Shown here in pieces: positions 20,482 to 30,203 of a stretch of 64,000 nt of DNA. The translations under genes and the position numbers were made by a program. Source of the DNA: Thalassotalea sediminis. Its GTDB lineage: Bacteria; Pseudomonadota; Gammaproteobacteria; Enterobacterales; Alteromonadaceae. The number at the start of each line of letters is the position of its first letter. The stretch's first letter is position 1. The stretch spans positions 2,480,001 to 2,544,000 of the forward strand of contig NZ_AP027361.1 in NCBI RefSeq assembly GCF_030295915.1. Reading direction: 5' to 3'. The notes under the pieces were generated by a model. That model ran no database searches and was not told the origin of the DNA. It saw only the letters and a list, made by a program, of their open reading frames with translations.

Positions 20482-21035
20482 TGACAGCTATTATCGCAAT
20501 TTTAATTTTAGGGTTAATTGGTCTAGCGTTTGGCGCTTTACTTGGTTTTGCTTCAGTAAAATTCAAAGTAGAAGGTGATCCACTTGCCCAACAAATTGAT
20601 GAGTTATTACCACAAACGCAATGTGGGCAATGTGGTTATCCAGGCTGTAAACCTTACGCGGAAGCAGTAGCGAATGGTGAAGCAATTAATAAATGTGCAC
20701 CTGGCGGTGAAGAAACGATTAAAAAAATTGCTGATTTAATGGGTGTAGAACCAATCGCCATGGATGAAAGTCATGACGCAGACAATACACCTAAAGTCGC
20801 TTTTATCATCGAAGAAGATTGTATTGGCTGTACCAAGTGTATTCAAGCTTGCCCTGTCGATGCCATTATTGGTGCAACAAAACAAATGCATACCGTTATT
20901 GTTGATGAGTGTACAGGTTGTGATTTATGCGTTGCACCTTGTCCTGTCGATTGCATTGAAATGCGACCAATCAAGCAAACAACGCGCAACTGGCAATGGG
21001 ATCTTGAAAGCATTCCAGTAACAGAAATTAAGTAA
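20481..21035 (+). CDS. rsxB: Electron transport complex subunit RsxB/RnfB (Fe-S protein)
   Basis: RnfB feeds electrons to or from ferredoxin at the cytosolic face. It has an N-terminal membrane helix, a 4Fe-4S domain of the form [15 protein letters not shown] near residue 48, and two ferredoxin-type clusters ([12 protein letters not shown] and [12 protein letters not shown]). Length is 184 residues, typical of the short gammaproteobacterial form. It starts at the ATG that overlaps the rsxA stop. Confidence 0.97.
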   Translation: MTAIIAILILGLIGLAFGALLGFASVKFKVEGDPLAQQIDELLPQTQCGQCGYPGCKPYAEAVANGEAINKCAPGGEETIKKIADLMGVEPIAMDESHDADNTPKVAFIIEEDCIGCTKCIQACPVDAIIGATKQMHTVIVDECTGCDLCVAPCPVDCIEMRPIKQTTRNWQWDLESIPVTEIK

Positions 21036-21045
21036 CGAGGTTGAT

Positions 21046-23220
21046 TTGGAATCCGTAATTGAACGTATAGAACGCGGCCAATTCTGGCAGTTTCATGGGG
21101 GTATTCACCCACCTGAAATGAAGTTCTTGACCAATGACAAACCAATCAGGTCTTTACCTTTGCCTGAAAAACTCGTCATTCCCGTGCAACAGCATATTGG
21201 CGAACCTGGTGACTTACTTGTAGCCGTTGGCGATCATGTATTAAAAGGACAACCATTAACGAAAGCAACAGCACCACTTGTTGTTCCTGTACATGCACCT
21301 ACCAGTGGCAAAATTACAGCTATTGACTTACATATCATAGCCCACCCTTCTGGGTTAAGAGAGCTTTGTATAACGCTTGAACCAGACGGTGAAGATAAAT
21401 GGCGAGAACGTCAAATAACGCCCAATTATCATGCGTTATCGAAGTCAGCATTGATTGAAAAAATTGCTGATGCTGGTATTTCGGGCATGGGCGGCGCAGG
21501 TTTCCCGACACACGTTAAAGTTAATACACAAGCACAAATTAATTATTTAATTATTAATGCCGCAGAATGTGAGCCATACATAACAGCCGATGACTTACTA
21601 ATAAGAGAACATGCATGTTCAATTTTAGATGGCATTAATATTCTTGATAAAATCCTAGAACCAGCTTTTATTCTTATAGGCATAGAAGACAATAAACCCG
21701 AGGCCATTGAAGCTTTACGACATCAAACACAAGATAACGACAAAATAAAAGTCTGCGTGTTACCAACGAAATACCCAACCGGCGGTGAAAAACAATTAAT
21801 AAAAGCATTGACCGGAAAAGAAGTTGCTTCAGGTGTATTGCCGAGCTCTTTAGGGATTGTCATGCAAAATATTGCGACCTGCTTTTCAATTGCAGAGGCT
21901 GTAATTTCAGACACTCCACTAATAAAACGCGTTGTTACCGTGAGCGGACAAGCATTATCTAAACCGCAAAATGTTTGGGCGTTATTAGGCACACCGGTCG
22001 CCAATTTACTAAAACAATGCGGCTACCCTGAACAATCTAAAAAACATTTCATCATGGGTGGACCAATGATGGGATTTAGTTTAGCTAGTGACAAAATACC
22101 GATTGTTAAAACAACGAACTGTATTTTAGCGCCAAGCGAAAAAGAAATACCCGACGATAATCAGGAAGTAGAATGTATTCGTTGTGGTCAGTGTGCAGAA
22201 GCGTGTCCTGCGCAATTATTACCACAAGAGCTACAGTGGTATGCCAAGGCGCAAGATTATGATCAACTCAATAAATTAAATTTATTTGATTGTATTGAAT
22301 GTGGCGCCTGTGCTTATGTTTGTCCAAGCCATATCCCATTAGTGCACTATTATCGTGTCGCAAAGGCAGAGATACGCGAACAAAAGCTATTAGATATTAA
22401 AGCAGAAAAAGCAAAACAACGGTTTGAAGCACGTAAAGCAAGGCTAGAACGTGAAAAAGCAGCGCGCGAAGAGAAACATAAAAAAGCAGCAGAAGCCCGC
22501 AAAGCAAGAATGAACGCGGGTACTAAGGAAGCGAAAGAAGAAAAATCAGCGGTAGCTGCCGCGCTTGCTCGCGTTCAAGCAAAGAAAGCCCAGAAATCTG
22601 CTACCAATGACGCTAATACCTCGTCTGAAAATAGTTCACCTGTCGCTGCTGCAGTAGCACGCGCAAAAGCTAAAAAAGCGGCACAGAAGGCGTCAGAAAA
22701 AACAACGTCAGATGATAAAAAAGCGCGAGTTGCTGCTGCGGTTGCCCGCGCAAAAGCTAAAAAAGAACAAACAGCGGAAAGTACCCCCCAAGAAAGCAAC
22801 ACCACTACGTTACCATCAGATAACGCACAAGATGAAAAAAAAGCCCGCATCGCTGCTGCGGTTGCAAAGGCTAAGGCGAAAAAAGCATCTGTCCTCAGTG
22901 ACAACGAAAGTAGCACTGAACAAAGCCAATATACGCAGCTTTCTACTGAAAGTTCACAAGAAGTAGACACTAAAGTGGCCAAAGAAAACGATAAGAAGGC
23001 ACGTGTGGCCGCCGCAGTTGCAAAAGCAAAGGCTAAAAAAGAAAAAACGACTAACAATGAGTTTGAAACGTCAATTGAAGAGAATGATGTTCAAAATATA
23101 CAAGAAGAAAAGCAGTCAACACCATCTGTAGATAAAGATGATGAAAAAAAAGCGCGCATAGCCGCCGCAGTTGCGAAAGCTAAAGCAAAAAAACAGCAAA
23201 AGAATAATCAGCAAGGCTAA
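21046..23220 (+). CDS. rsxC: Electron transport complex subunit RsxC/RnfC
   Basis: RnfC is the peripheral NADH- and FMN-binding subunit. It has the nucleotide-binding stretch GMGGAGFPTHVK, a GGEKQLIKALTGKEV motif, and two 4Fe-4S clusters (CIRCGQCAEACP and CIECGACAYVCP) at about 374-425. A long C-terminal extension of about 270 residues follows with six Ala/Lys-rich repeats. The start is a TTG at 21046 with GAGG 5 nt upstream and no better in-frame ATG. It has 724 residues; the extension length is variable in this family. Confidence 0.96.
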   Translation: MESVIERIERGQFWQFHGGIHPPEMKFLTNDKPIRSLPLPEKLVIPVQQHIGEPGDLLVAVGDHVLKGQPLTKATAPLVVPVHAPTSGKITAIDLHIIAHPSGLRELCITLEPDGEDKWRERQITPNYHALSKSALIEKIADAGISGMGGAGFPTHVKVNTQAQINYLIINAAECEPYITADDLLIREHACSILDGINILDKILEPAFILIGIEDNKPEAIEALRHQTQDNDKIKVCVLPTKYPTGGEKQLIKALTGKEVASGVLPSSLGIVMQNIATCFSIAEAVISDTPLIKRVVTVSGQALSKPQNVWALLGTPVANLLKQCGYPEQSKKHFIMGGPMMGFSLASDKIPIVKTTNCILAPSEKEIPDDNQEVECIRCGQCAEACPAQLLPQELQWYAKAQDYDQLNKLNLFDCIECGACAYVCPSHIPLVHYYRVAKAEIREQKLLDIKAEKAKQRFEARKARLEREKAAREEKHKKAAEARKARMNAGTKEAKEEKSAVAAALARVQAKKAQKSATNDANTSSENSSPVAAAVARAKAKKAAQKASEKTTSDDKKARVAAAVARAKAKKEQTAESTPQESNTTTLPSDNAQDEKKARIAAAVAKAKAKKASVLSDNESSTEQSQYTQLSTESSQEVDTKVAKENDKKARVAAAVAKAKAKKEKTTNNEFETSIEENDVQNIQEEKQSTPSVDKDDEKKARIAAAVAKAKAKKQQKNNQQG
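22540..23205 (+). repeat. RsxC C-terminal AAAVAKAKAKK repeats
   Basis: Six imperfect copies of the module KKARxAAAVAxAKAKK are separated by acidic/serine/threonine-rich spacers. The first two copies are more divergent (VAAALARVQAKK and VAAAVARAKAKK). The repeats probably form basic amphipathic helices. Copy number is a likely source of length variation between strains. Confidence 0.85.
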
Positions 23221-23225
23221 ATATA

Positions 23226-24275
23226 ATGGCGTATTGGATCGCAAGTTCACCACATGATCACCAACAGAGTAAAACCTCTGCACTTATGCGTTTGGTAATC
23301 TATGCCACAATACCTGGCATTTTCGCACAATGGTACTTTTTTGGCTGGGGGAATTTAATTCATATCTCCCTCGCTATTGCAACAGCGCTAATAAGTGAAT
23401 TTTTTATTTTATCATTGCGTGAAAAAAATATTCGTAGGCAAATTTTTGATGGAAGCGCGATTCTAACTGCTATTTTACTGGGTATTAGTTTACCTGCACT
23501 CGCTCCTTGGTGGATATCAGTTTTAGGCAGTCTATTTGCGATAGCAATTGTTAAACAATTGTATGGCGGCTTAGGGCACAATGTGTTTAACCCTGCCATG
23601 GCAGCTTATGTAATGTTGCTGATTTCATTTCCTGTTCAGATGACGTCATGGCAACCACCTTTAACGCTTATGGCGTTAGATCTCGACTTTTATAATACGC
23701 TATCTGTAATTTTCACTGACTATACAAGACAAGGTTATTCTGTCGAACAGTTGCAGATGCATATTGATGGTTTCACCATGGCTACGCCACTCGATACGTT
23801 AAAAACCAGTATAACCATGGGTAATACTGTTGAAGAAAGCCTAAACACCCCCGTTATTGGTGAGTATTTTGGTGTAGGTTGGCAATGGATTAACGCCGCA
23901 TTTTTGCTTGGTGGTATAGTGCTCATAGCAAAACGCGCAATTTCTTGGGTAACGCCAGTAAGCTTTTTATTAACATTGTTTATCTGTACTTTTATCGCGT
24001 TTTTATTAAGCCCTGATACGAATGCCTCTACTATGTTCCACTGGTTAAATGGTGCAACTATGTTAGGTGCCTTTTTTATTCTTACTGATCCAGTATCAGG
24101 AGCAACGAGTACCAAAGGAAGAATACTTTTTGCGGCCCTTGCTGGCTTTTTAGTCTTTATCATTAGAAAGTTTGGTGGTTATCCAGATGCCGTAGCATTC
24201 TCCGTGCTGCTATGTAATATGTGTGCTCCGTTAATTGACCAATACACACGACCAAGAACTTATGGGCATAAATAG
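23226..24275 (+). CDS. rsxD: Electron transport complex subunit RsxD/RnfD
   Basis: RnfD is an integral membrane subunit with a covalently bound FMN. About ten hydrophobic helices are visible in 349 residues. The flavinylation motif reads DPVSGATS, in which the Thr carries FMN in characterised homologues. It resembles NqrB of the sodium-pumping NADH:quinone oxidoreductase. It begins 5 nt after rsxC and ends 6 nt before rsxG, well within the operon. Confidence 0.96.
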   Translation: MAYWIASSPHDHQQSKTSALMRLVIYATIPGIFAQWYFFGWGNLIHISLAIATALISEFFILSLREKNIRRQIFDGSAILTAILLGISLPALAPWWISVLGSLFAIAIVKQLYGGLGHNVFNPAMAAYVMLLISFPVQMTSWQPPLTLMALDLDFYNTLSVIFTDYTRQGYSVEQLQMHIDGFTMATPLDTLKTSITMGNTVEESLNTPVIGEYFGVGWQWINAAFLLGGIVLIAKRAISWVTPVSFLLTLFICTFIAFLLSPDTNASTMFHWLNGATMLGAFFILTDPVSGATSTKGRILFAALAGFLVFIIRKFGGYPDAVAFSVLLCNMCAPLIDQYTRPRTYGHK

Positions 24276-24281
24276 GACGGA

Positions 24282-24911
24282 ATGATGAAAAAAGCTATAG
24301 AACAAAATGCCAAGTTGCTCGCTATCTTTGCGATAGCCTGTACAGCATTGGTTGCACTTGTTGATTTTCTCACTAAGGACACCATTGCACAGCAACAGCA
24401 ACAGAACTTAATTAAAAGCTTAGCCGTTATCATAGATCCCAACGATCACACCAACAACATGAGCACAGCGTGTATTTTATTAAATGACGAAGCCATCGGC
24501 GAAACACCTCAAAAAGCCTACTTAGGCTATATAGACGAAAAGCCCGCTTCAATCGCAATGACAATCACTGCACCTGATGGCTATAATGGCAATATTGAAT
24601 TGCTCATTGGTATGAATATTAATGGCAAGGTTACCGGTATGCGCACCTTAAAACATCAAGAAACACCTGGGTTAGGTGATAAAATTGAGCTTAGGAAGAG
24701 TGATTGGATTTTAAGCTTTAATAACAAATTACTCAATGGTGAGTCGGATCCTCAATGGGCAGTAAAAAAAGACGGGGGCAGCTTTGATCAATTTACCGGA
24801 GCAACCATTACACCAAGAGCCATTGTAAACGCGAGTAAGCGTGCCGTTTTGTATTTTCAGCAACATAAAGACAACATCTACACTAGCACAAAAACATGTC
24901 AGGAAAACTAA
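24282..24911 (+). CDS. rsxG: Electron transport complex subunit RsxG/RnfG
   Basis: RnfG is anchored by one N-terminal membrane helix (about 12-29) and exposes an FMN-binding domain in the periplasm. The flavinylation site is seen as [12 protein letters not shown], with the Thr near residue 174, and the domain contains [14 protein letters not shown]. It has 209 residues. Tandem ATG codons at 24282 and 24285 make the start uncertain by one residue. It overlaps rsxE by 16 nt. Confidence 0.96.
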   Translation: MMKKAIEQNAKLLAIFAIACTALVALVDFLTKDTIAQQQQQNLIKSLAVIIDPNDHTNNMSTACILLNDEAIGETPQKAYLGYIDEKPASIAMTITAPDGYNGNIELLIGMNINGKVTGMRTLKHQETPGLGDKIELRKSDWILSFNNKLLNGESDPQWAVKKDGGSFDQFTGATITPRAIVNASKRAVLYFQQHKDNIYTSTKTCQEN

Positions 24912-25615
24912 TGAATATTCCACAAGAATACAAAGAGTTAACATGGCAAGGGCTCTGGAAAAATAACCCAGGTCTTGTGCAATTACTTGGCTTATGCCCG
25001 TTATTAGCAGTAACATCTACTGTCGTTAATGCACTTGGATTAGGGTTGGCGACGTTATTTGTTTTAATCTGTTCGAATGCAACGGTCTCATTAATTCAAA
25101 AATGGGTACCAAAAGAAATACGTATTCCTATATTCGTACTGATTATTGCAGCATTTGTGACTTGTGTTCAATTACTAATGAATGCTTTTGCCTTTTCTTT
25201 ATACGAATCACTCGGTATATTTTTACCCTTAATTGTCACCAATTGCGCCATCATTGGTCGAGCAGAAGCTTACGCATCTAAAAATCCCGTAAAACAAGCG
25301 AGTTTTGATGGCCTAATGATGGGAACAGGCTTTTTACTTGTACTGTTGGTTCTCGGCGCAGTTAGAGAACTTCTCGGGCAAGGTACATTATTTGATGGCG
25401 CTGACCTACTGCTAGGCAATTGGGCAGCTGATTTACGCATCGAAGTATTCGCATTAGATAATCAATTTTTACTAGCTATACTCCCTCCTGGCGCCTTTAT
25501 CGCGATGGGCTTTTTAATCGCAATAAAAAACGTGATCGACGATAAACTTGCAGAACGTCAGCCTAAAGTACAAGAAGAGCACATTGAACGCGTTCGAGTA
25601 AATTTCGACAGCTAA
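24896..25615 (+). CDS. rsxE: Electron transport complex subunit RsxE/RnfE
   Basis: RnfE is the membrane partner of RnfA and has the same fold. About six helices are visible, together with [20 protein letters not shown] and [16 protein letters not shown], which hold the paired conserved cysteines. It has 239 residues. The ATG at 24896 lies inside rsxG; a second in-frame ATG at 24911 (MNIPQEYKE) would make a shorter protein that overlaps the rsxG stop by one base and is equally plausible. Confidence 0.95.
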   Translation: MSGKLMNIPQEYKELTWQGLWKNNPGLVQLLGLCPLLAVTSTVVNALGLGLATLFVLICSNATVSLIQKWVPKEIRIPIFVLIIAAFVTCVQLLMNAFAFSLYESLGIFLPLIVTNCAIIGRAEAYASKNPVKQASFDGLMMGTGFLLVLLVLGAVRELLGQGTLFDGADLLLGNWAADLRIEVFALDNQFLLAILPPGAFIAMGFLIAIKNVIDDKLAERQPKVQEEHIERVRVNFDS

Positions 25616-25644
25616 TTTATTAAAACCACTGACTAATAACAAGA

Positions 25645-26277
25645 ATGAATAAAGAAAAACGAATAGAAATTTTGACGCGCTTACGCGACGATAATCCGCA
25701 CCCAACAACAGAATTAAATTTTAATTCTCCATTTGAATTGCTTATCGCCGTATTACTTTCTGCACAAGCAACAGATGTAGGTGTAAATAAAGCAACAGCA
25801 AAGCTATACCCTGTAGCAAATACACCTCAAGCGATACTAGACTTAGGGATAGATGGGCTCAAGTCTTATATAAAAACTATCGGGCTATTTAATACAAAAG
25901 CAGAAAACACCATGAAAACCTGCCGCATGTTGGTTGAGCTTCATGGTGGCGAAGTACCAGAAGACCGCGCAGCGCTAGAAGCACTTCCTGGTGTTGGCAG
26001 AAAAACAGCAAATGTTGTACTTAATACCGCATTCGGTTGGCCGACCATTGCTGTGGACACCCATATTTTTAGAGTGTCTAATCGCACTAAACTCGCCATG
26101 GGTAAAAATGTCGAACAAGTGGAACAAAAGCTCCTTAAGGTTGTACCTAAAGAATTTAAAGTCGACGTTCACCACTGGCTGATTCTTCATGGCCGTTATG
26201 TGTGCACAGCCCGTAAACCAAAATGTGGCGCTTGTATTATTGAAGATTTGTGTGAGTTTAAAGATAAAACTGAGTAA
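25645..26277 (+). CDS. nth: Endonuclease III
   Basis: Nth is a bifunctional DNA glycosylase/AP lyase for oxidised pyrimidines. The helix-hairpin-helix LPGVGRKTANVVL contains catalytic Lys120 and is followed by VDTH with catalytic Asp138. The C-terminal 4Fe-4S loop is C-x6-C-x2-C-x5-C. It has 210 residues (E. coli 211). It lies 29 nt after rsxE, the common rsx-nth arrangement, and is probably co-transcribed. Confidence 0.97.
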   Translation: MNKEKRIEILTRLRDDNPHPTTELNFNSPFELLIAVLLSAQATDVGVNKATAKLYPVANTPQAILDLGIDGLKSYIKTIGLFNTKAENTMKTCRMLVELHGGEVPEDRAALEALPGVGRKTANVVLNTAFGWPTIAVDTHIFRVSNRTKLAMGKNVEQVEQKLLKVVPKEFKVDVHHWLILHGRYVCTARKPKCGACIIEDLCEFKDKTE

Positions 26278-26491
26278 GCAAAATATGCGTTAAATCTCTT
26301 CGTTATGCCTTTTATATTCACTGATTTTTGGGAATACAATAATGCAGCCATTCTCTAAAACTAAAGTGGCTTAAAATTAAAGTATTGTTGCTCTAGCTAA
26401 TAAATGCTGGCAGGATCTTATTTTCTACCAGCATCATCATCGTTCAAGTCTTGTCCTGTTAGGGCAATAACCAAATCAAGGTCTTCCATCA

Positions 26492-26522
26492 AAATAGGTA
26501 TCAAAGCACCTTTTGATACCTA
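26492..26522 (-). terminator. Terminator downstream of the alpha/beta hydrolase gene
   Basis: The arms TAGGTATCAAA (26495-26505) and TTTGATACCTA (26512-26522) form a perfect 11-bp stem with a 6-nt loop, followed on the minus strand by TTTT. It sits 18 nt after the hydrolase stop. Confidence 0.75.
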
Positions 26523-26539
26523 CTCCATAGTTTCGTTTT

Positions 26540-27958
26540 TTAACTAAAATTGCGTTTTAACCATTTAGAAATGACTAATAGAACTTCTTCATTTATAGTT
26601 TCCTCTATTTCTCTATACTCGTCCACAGATCCTGTTTTTGCAGTTTGAAATAAATGGTTTAGCCCTTTGAATATGCGACTTTCAACATCCGAATTTTTAT
26701 TAGTAGCCGCATCAACAATCCCTTGAACATTTTGTTTTGCAGGAACTTGAGAGTCTTTGTCTCCGTTTAAAATCAATGCGTGACCGGAAAATCTATTCCA
26801 GTAAGGAATTGGACTTTGCTGCAAAAATTGATAAAACGCATCGCTTTCAGCCGAACCAATGCTCAATGTACCGTTTTGTTTGCTAACCCACTTTGCAACA
26901 ACCTCCGCGTCTTTGCCTTTTAAGCTATCGTACAAGTTGACTGCGTTTTGCTTACGTTCTATAGATGATGGGGTGTTCAATACCATCTGATAAAAACGCT
27001 TGCTGAACTGCAGCAGTACGTCAGTTTCTGCTTTTGTGGCACCTTTTGCTGCTGGCTCTGTTTGGTCTTGTAGCAATAGAATATCAAGTACTGACATACC
27101 TGGACCAGCCAAAGAAATAATCCCCTGAACAGACTCTTTTTCAGATGCCATTATCGACACTAAACTTCCTTCGCTATGGCCTATTAGAATTACGTTATTA
27201 GAATCAACGCGTTTATGTGATTTTAGGAATTGAATGGCCGACTGCGTATCTAAAACTAAGTTATTTAAGCTAGCGTCTTCAAAGTTACCACTCGATTTGT
27301 AAACTCCTCGCTTGTCTGATCTCAAAACGACATAACCTTGTTTACTGAAATGATCCGCCAGTACTTTAAATGTCCTATGTCCTGCGTGGTATGAGTCTCT
27401 ATGATTTGGACCTGAGCCACTCACCAACATAATTGCAGGATGTTTATTTGTACCTTGAGGGAGAGTTAATGTGCCAGAAAGCCACGTACCGTCGGTTGAG
27501 TTTCTATACGCTACTTCTTGTTCAGAGTAACCCTCTAACTTTGTTGGAGTTTGCTTTCGATTAATGTCAGGAAGTTCATCAACTTTATGCAGGATAATGT
27601 CAAATTCACTGTCTCCCTGCTTGAATTTAGCCATAATAGAACTTGCAGTGTCGTCAACTTTGCCAACAACACTCACGGGAGCATTCGCCATTTGTAGGAT
27701 AAAAATGCCCTTATCAATACTGATATCCGACACCAACATATATCGAGCACCTTGATCCAAACTCGCAATGTTCCCCCCCCAATGGTTATCTGCTTTTTTA
27801 AACACTTCAACACCAATTCGAAGAGTAGGTCCTTCTGGAATATTCATTGTTCCTAGCCAAGAACCTTTTATGTTTTCTAGTGTTACAGTAGCAAAAGACA
27901 ACTTGCTAAATAATGCCATTGCTAACATGAAACCAAATTGTTTCATTAATGTACTCAT
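26540..27958 (-). CDS. Exported alpha/beta hydrolase (peptidase S9-like fold)
   Basis: This is a 472-residue protein with an N-terminal signal peptide (residues 1-23), so it is likely periplasmic. An N-terminal beta-rich region of about 125 residues precedes the hydrolase domain. That domain has the oxyanion stretch LVSGSGPNHRDSY, DKRGVYKSSGNF, and the nucleophile elbow GHSEGS. The probable acid is in LNGDKDSQVP and the histidine in GLNHLF. It belongs to the COG1073-type esterase/peptidase group; the substrate is unknown. It stands alone, divergent from the PadR gene. An eight-C run at 27773-27780 lies in frame. Confidence 0.8.
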   Translation of the reverse strand: MSTLMKQFGFMLAMALFSKLSFATVTLENIKGSWLGTMNIPEGPTLRIGVEVFKKADNHWGGNIASLDQGARYMLVSDISIDKGIFILQMANAPVSVVGKVDDTASSIMAKFKQGDSEFDIILHKVDELPDINRKQTPTKLEGYSEQEVAYRNSTDGTWLSGTLTLPQGTNKHPAIMLVSGSGPNHRDSYHAGHRTFKVLADHFSKQGYVVLRSDKRGVYKSSGNFEDASLNNLVLDTQSAIQFLKSHKRVDSNNVILIGHSEGSLVSIMASEKESVQGIISLAGPGMSVLDILLLQDQTEPAAKGATKAETDVLLQFSKRFYQMVLNTPSSIERKQNAVNLYDSLKGKDAEVVAKWVSKQNGTLSIGSAESDAFYQFLQQSPIPYWNRFSGHALILNGDKDSQVPAKQNVQGIVDAATNKNSDVESRIFKGLNHLFQTAKTGSVDEYREIEETINEEVLLVISKWLKRNFS

Positions 27959-28228
27959 TTCATTTACCTCAACAATTTATAAACAACTACCTTGTATTGC
28001 TAGGTAACTTTAAATTAAAAACCACTACATAGCAATGCTATGCACTATGTATAGATATACCTGTTTAAGTTAACAGAGTGATATAAACAAACAAAAGGTC
28101 AATGAAAATAGATATATAGAGCGCTGCTTCATGTATAAAATAAAAATGTAAGCGAATATTGCTTTGCTTAATACTTAGTTATACTATGCTTTTTAGAGTT
28201 TTTACAAAATAGAAGGGATCTCCAGCGT

Positions 28229-28573
28229 ATGGAGTCAGACAAAATAATTGAACGATGGATTCCCCAGTTCAGAAAGGGACTGCTCGAATTCATCATCTTA
28301 CTTCGGCTTCAACAAGGCAATACGTATGGTTACGAACTCGCTTTGCAAATTAAAGACGTAACCTCTATTGAAGTCGCCGAAGGAACATTGTACCCGCTGC
28401 TCAACCGCTTAAAACGAGATGGTCTTGTAACATCAGAATGGCAAACAGCTGAAGTTGGTTCGCCGAGAAAATATTACGAGATCACCCCTCTAGGACAAGG
28501 AAGTCTGGCAAAAATGAAACAAACATGGACTGAAACTCATAACTCTATTTTAAACTTGGTGATGCAATCATGA
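28229..28573 (+). CDS. PadR-family transcriptional regulator
   Basis: The 114-residue winged-helix protein has the PadR core LLEFIILLRLQQGNTYGYELALQIK, then VAEGTLYPLLNRLKRDGLV and the wing SPRKYYEITPLG. Such proteins repress nearby membrane or efflux genes in response to small molecules. AAGGGA lies upstream of the ATG. Its stop overlaps the next gene as ATGA, so the pair is one functional unit. Confidence 0.9.
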   Translation: MESDKIIERWIPQFRKGLLEFIILLRLQQGNTYGYELALQIKDVTSIEVAEGTLYPLLNRLKRDGLVTSEWQTAEVGSPRKYYEITPLGQGSLAKMKQTWTETHNSILNLVMQS

Positions 28574-29190
28574 ATACTATGTTTCCACTCAAAAGCACCA
28601 CAGCTCAAACAGTTTGGGACAACTTTGACCGAGAACTTATCCACAAATTAAAGCTTCTGCCGGAAGAGGAGCGGTCAGACATTCGTTTAGAAATACTCAG
28701 TCATCTATTTGAATCGATGGCACAAGTACCGGCTAAAAAATCCAGCTCAGATAATATTGAAAGTGAAGATGTTCGCCTTATTAAGGCTATTTCAAACTTG
28801 GGATCACCAGAAGAATACTTAGAACCACTAATTGCTGACATTTTGTTGTACCAAAAAGCCTCTAAAGGCCACCCTTCGGCAATATTACAAACTCTAAAAT
28901 CCAGCGGTAAAAAAGGCCTAATGCATGCTCTAGCCACCTTCGTTCTAGGCATGGGGTATTTTTGGGTGATCATGGTTTTCATCATGTCTGTAATACACAT
29001 AGTAAATCCCGACGTAGGTATTTGGTATTACCCAACAGGAGAAGTTTCTCTGTCTTTCAACGCCCAACCTGACGCCAAACAATGGATGACAGGCTGGTTT
29101 TCTGTGATTGGTATTTTAGGCAGTGCAGCAGCGTATTGGGGGTTGAGTAAGATATTAAGTTTCTTTATTACTCGGTTAAATCAAGAATAA
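28570..29190 (+). CDS. HAAS-domain membrane protein paired with PadR
   Basis: The 206-residue protein has an N-terminal helical region resembling the HAAS/DUF1700 domain (LPEEERSDIRLEILSHLFESM, then ISNLGSPEEYLEPLIAD). Two membrane helices follow (about 118-140 and 177-200). Proteins of this type are commonly coupled to PadR regulators as membrane partners, perhaps acting like anti-sigma sensors. It overlaps the PadR gene by 4 nt. The signal it responds to is not evident. Confidence 0.7.
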   Translation: MNTMFPLKSTTAQTVWDNFDRELIHKLKLLPEEERSDIRLEILSHLFESMAQVPAKKSSSDNIESEDVRLIKAISNLGSPEEYLEPLIADILLYQKASKGHPSAILQTLKSSGKKGLMHALATFVLGMGYFWVIMVFIMSVIHIVNPDVGIWYYPTGEVSLSFNAQPDAKQWMTGWFSVIGILGSAAAYWGLSKILSFFITRLNQE

Positions 29191-29272
29191 ATATCTGTAC
29201 TAGAGAGTCTACCAATCTTTCTAATTTCTTGTAGCAATTGACGGCGACTAGATGTTAGTAAACAAGTTGCTT

Positions 29273-29680
29273 TTACCTCGACTCACTGCTCCCAATTGAA
29301 ACTTTGTGGTAACGAGACATTAGTCTAAACGCCAAAGCCAAATAGAGGATTTGGCTAACAGAACCAAAAGCAATAACCGTTTGCGTATAGTTTGTAAATG
29401 GAAGCGCCACGAACATGGGCGCTAAGTGTAAGCTCTCCTCGCCAACACTCAGCCCCTTTTCCTGAACAATTGACCTCACAAAAAAGTAAAGTAACGGCCC
29501 AACCAACAAAGTTAATACAGGCGTTATTAGATAAAACATGCCGGTAATTTGAGTTTCCTCCAAAAAGTTCAGCAACATAAGCACTGATTGATATAAAAAG
29601 AAGAAAGCCAAGTTTCTATAAACTTTCGAATTCCAAGTTAGAAAAACACCTAAACTTGTCAGCGAAAAAAAAAGCGACAT
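29273..29680 (-). pseudogene. Truncated membrane sensor domain of an AraC-type regulator
   Basis: These 135 residues with about four to five membrane helices contain TLLVGPLLYFFVRSIVQ and HLAPMF. Both are hallmarks of the N-terminal membrane half of AraC-family regulators like the intact one at 32378. The frame stops before any helix-turn-helix region, and I see no intact DNA-binding half in the next 80 nt. I read it as a remnant; a free-standing membrane protein is the alternative. Confidence 0.5.
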
Positions 29681-29757
29681 GAAGTAAGTTTACTGGGTAT
29701 AACTCTATAGAGTGGAGAAGCATTAGCATTAATACTCAACTTGTATAAATTAAAGTC

Positions 29758-29979
29758 TTGTTTGAGCAAGAAGCAGAGAAAGAATATTACAGTATAAGCG
29801 TTTTTGGTATCGCATCTTCTATTGGTATATTTTCCCTGTTAGGTATGTTGGGTGAAAAATCCAGCAATCAAGGTATTTGGCTTATTGTTCCCTTTAGTCT
29901 TTTTATCCAATTAGCCATTTTAAATCGTAGCCAACGATGGCATGCAGAAGACATGGGCGTATACAAAAACACTCACTGA
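29758..29979 (+). CDS. Small hypothetical membrane protein or remnant
   Basis: This 73-codon frame opens at a TTG, has no good ribosome site, and is bounded upstream by an in-frame TAA 10 nt before. It contains two hydrophobic segments (VFGIASSIGIFSLLGML and IWLIVPFSLFIQLAIL). It sits between two apparent remnants. I do not recognise it, and it may be the tail of a decayed gene. Confidence 0.3.
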   Translation: MFEQEAEKEYYSISVFGIASSIGIFSLLGMLGEKSSNQGIWLIVPFSLFIQLAILNRSQRWHAEDMGVYKNTH

Positions 29980-30001
29980 TAAGGGAGTTTAACTTATCAC
30001 T

Positions 30002-30124
30002 TTTAAGGGATTTGATGATCATATCTGTCGCGTATCAAATAGCAGCAAATTTGCCATAGCTAAAAGCGTCGAGCAAATGGCTAAAAAACAGGGTAAAATC
30101 GTAGCTAAAGCATTTAAAATAGCT
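30002..30124 (+). pseudogene. Fragment resembling endonuclease III
   Basis: Read in frame from 30011 this stretch gives F-D-D-H-I-C-R-V-S-N, then K-x-A, and later K-x-V-E-Q. It aligns without gaps to residues 137-174 of the intact nth in this window, with about 20 identities in 38 positions. Upstream and downstream parts of the gene are absent, and a stop follows at about 30173. It is most simply a degraded second nth copy or a horizontally acquired fragment. Confidence 0.4.
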
Positions 30125-30203
30125 GGTTCACTATCGGTTAGATTTGCACATCCCTGTAATTTGATGACCTATTGATTGTGACGCTTTTTCATGTCCTTCA
30201 TCA

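Noticed and set aside
22575..23057. Long minus-strand frame opposite the RsxC tail
   Set aside because: It is the antisense reading of the repetitive Ala/Lys codons, has no ribosome site, and its repetitive translation mirrors the rsxC repeats.
26404..26434. ATGCTGG/CCAGCAT inverted repeat after nth
   Set aside because: The 17-nt loop and the lack of a T tract make it too weak to call a terminator or an attachment site.
27773..27780. Run of eight C in the alpha/beta hydrolase gene, a possible phase-variation tract
   Set aside because: The run is in frame and encodes part of W-G-G-N. Eight bases is short, and the gene reads intact through it.
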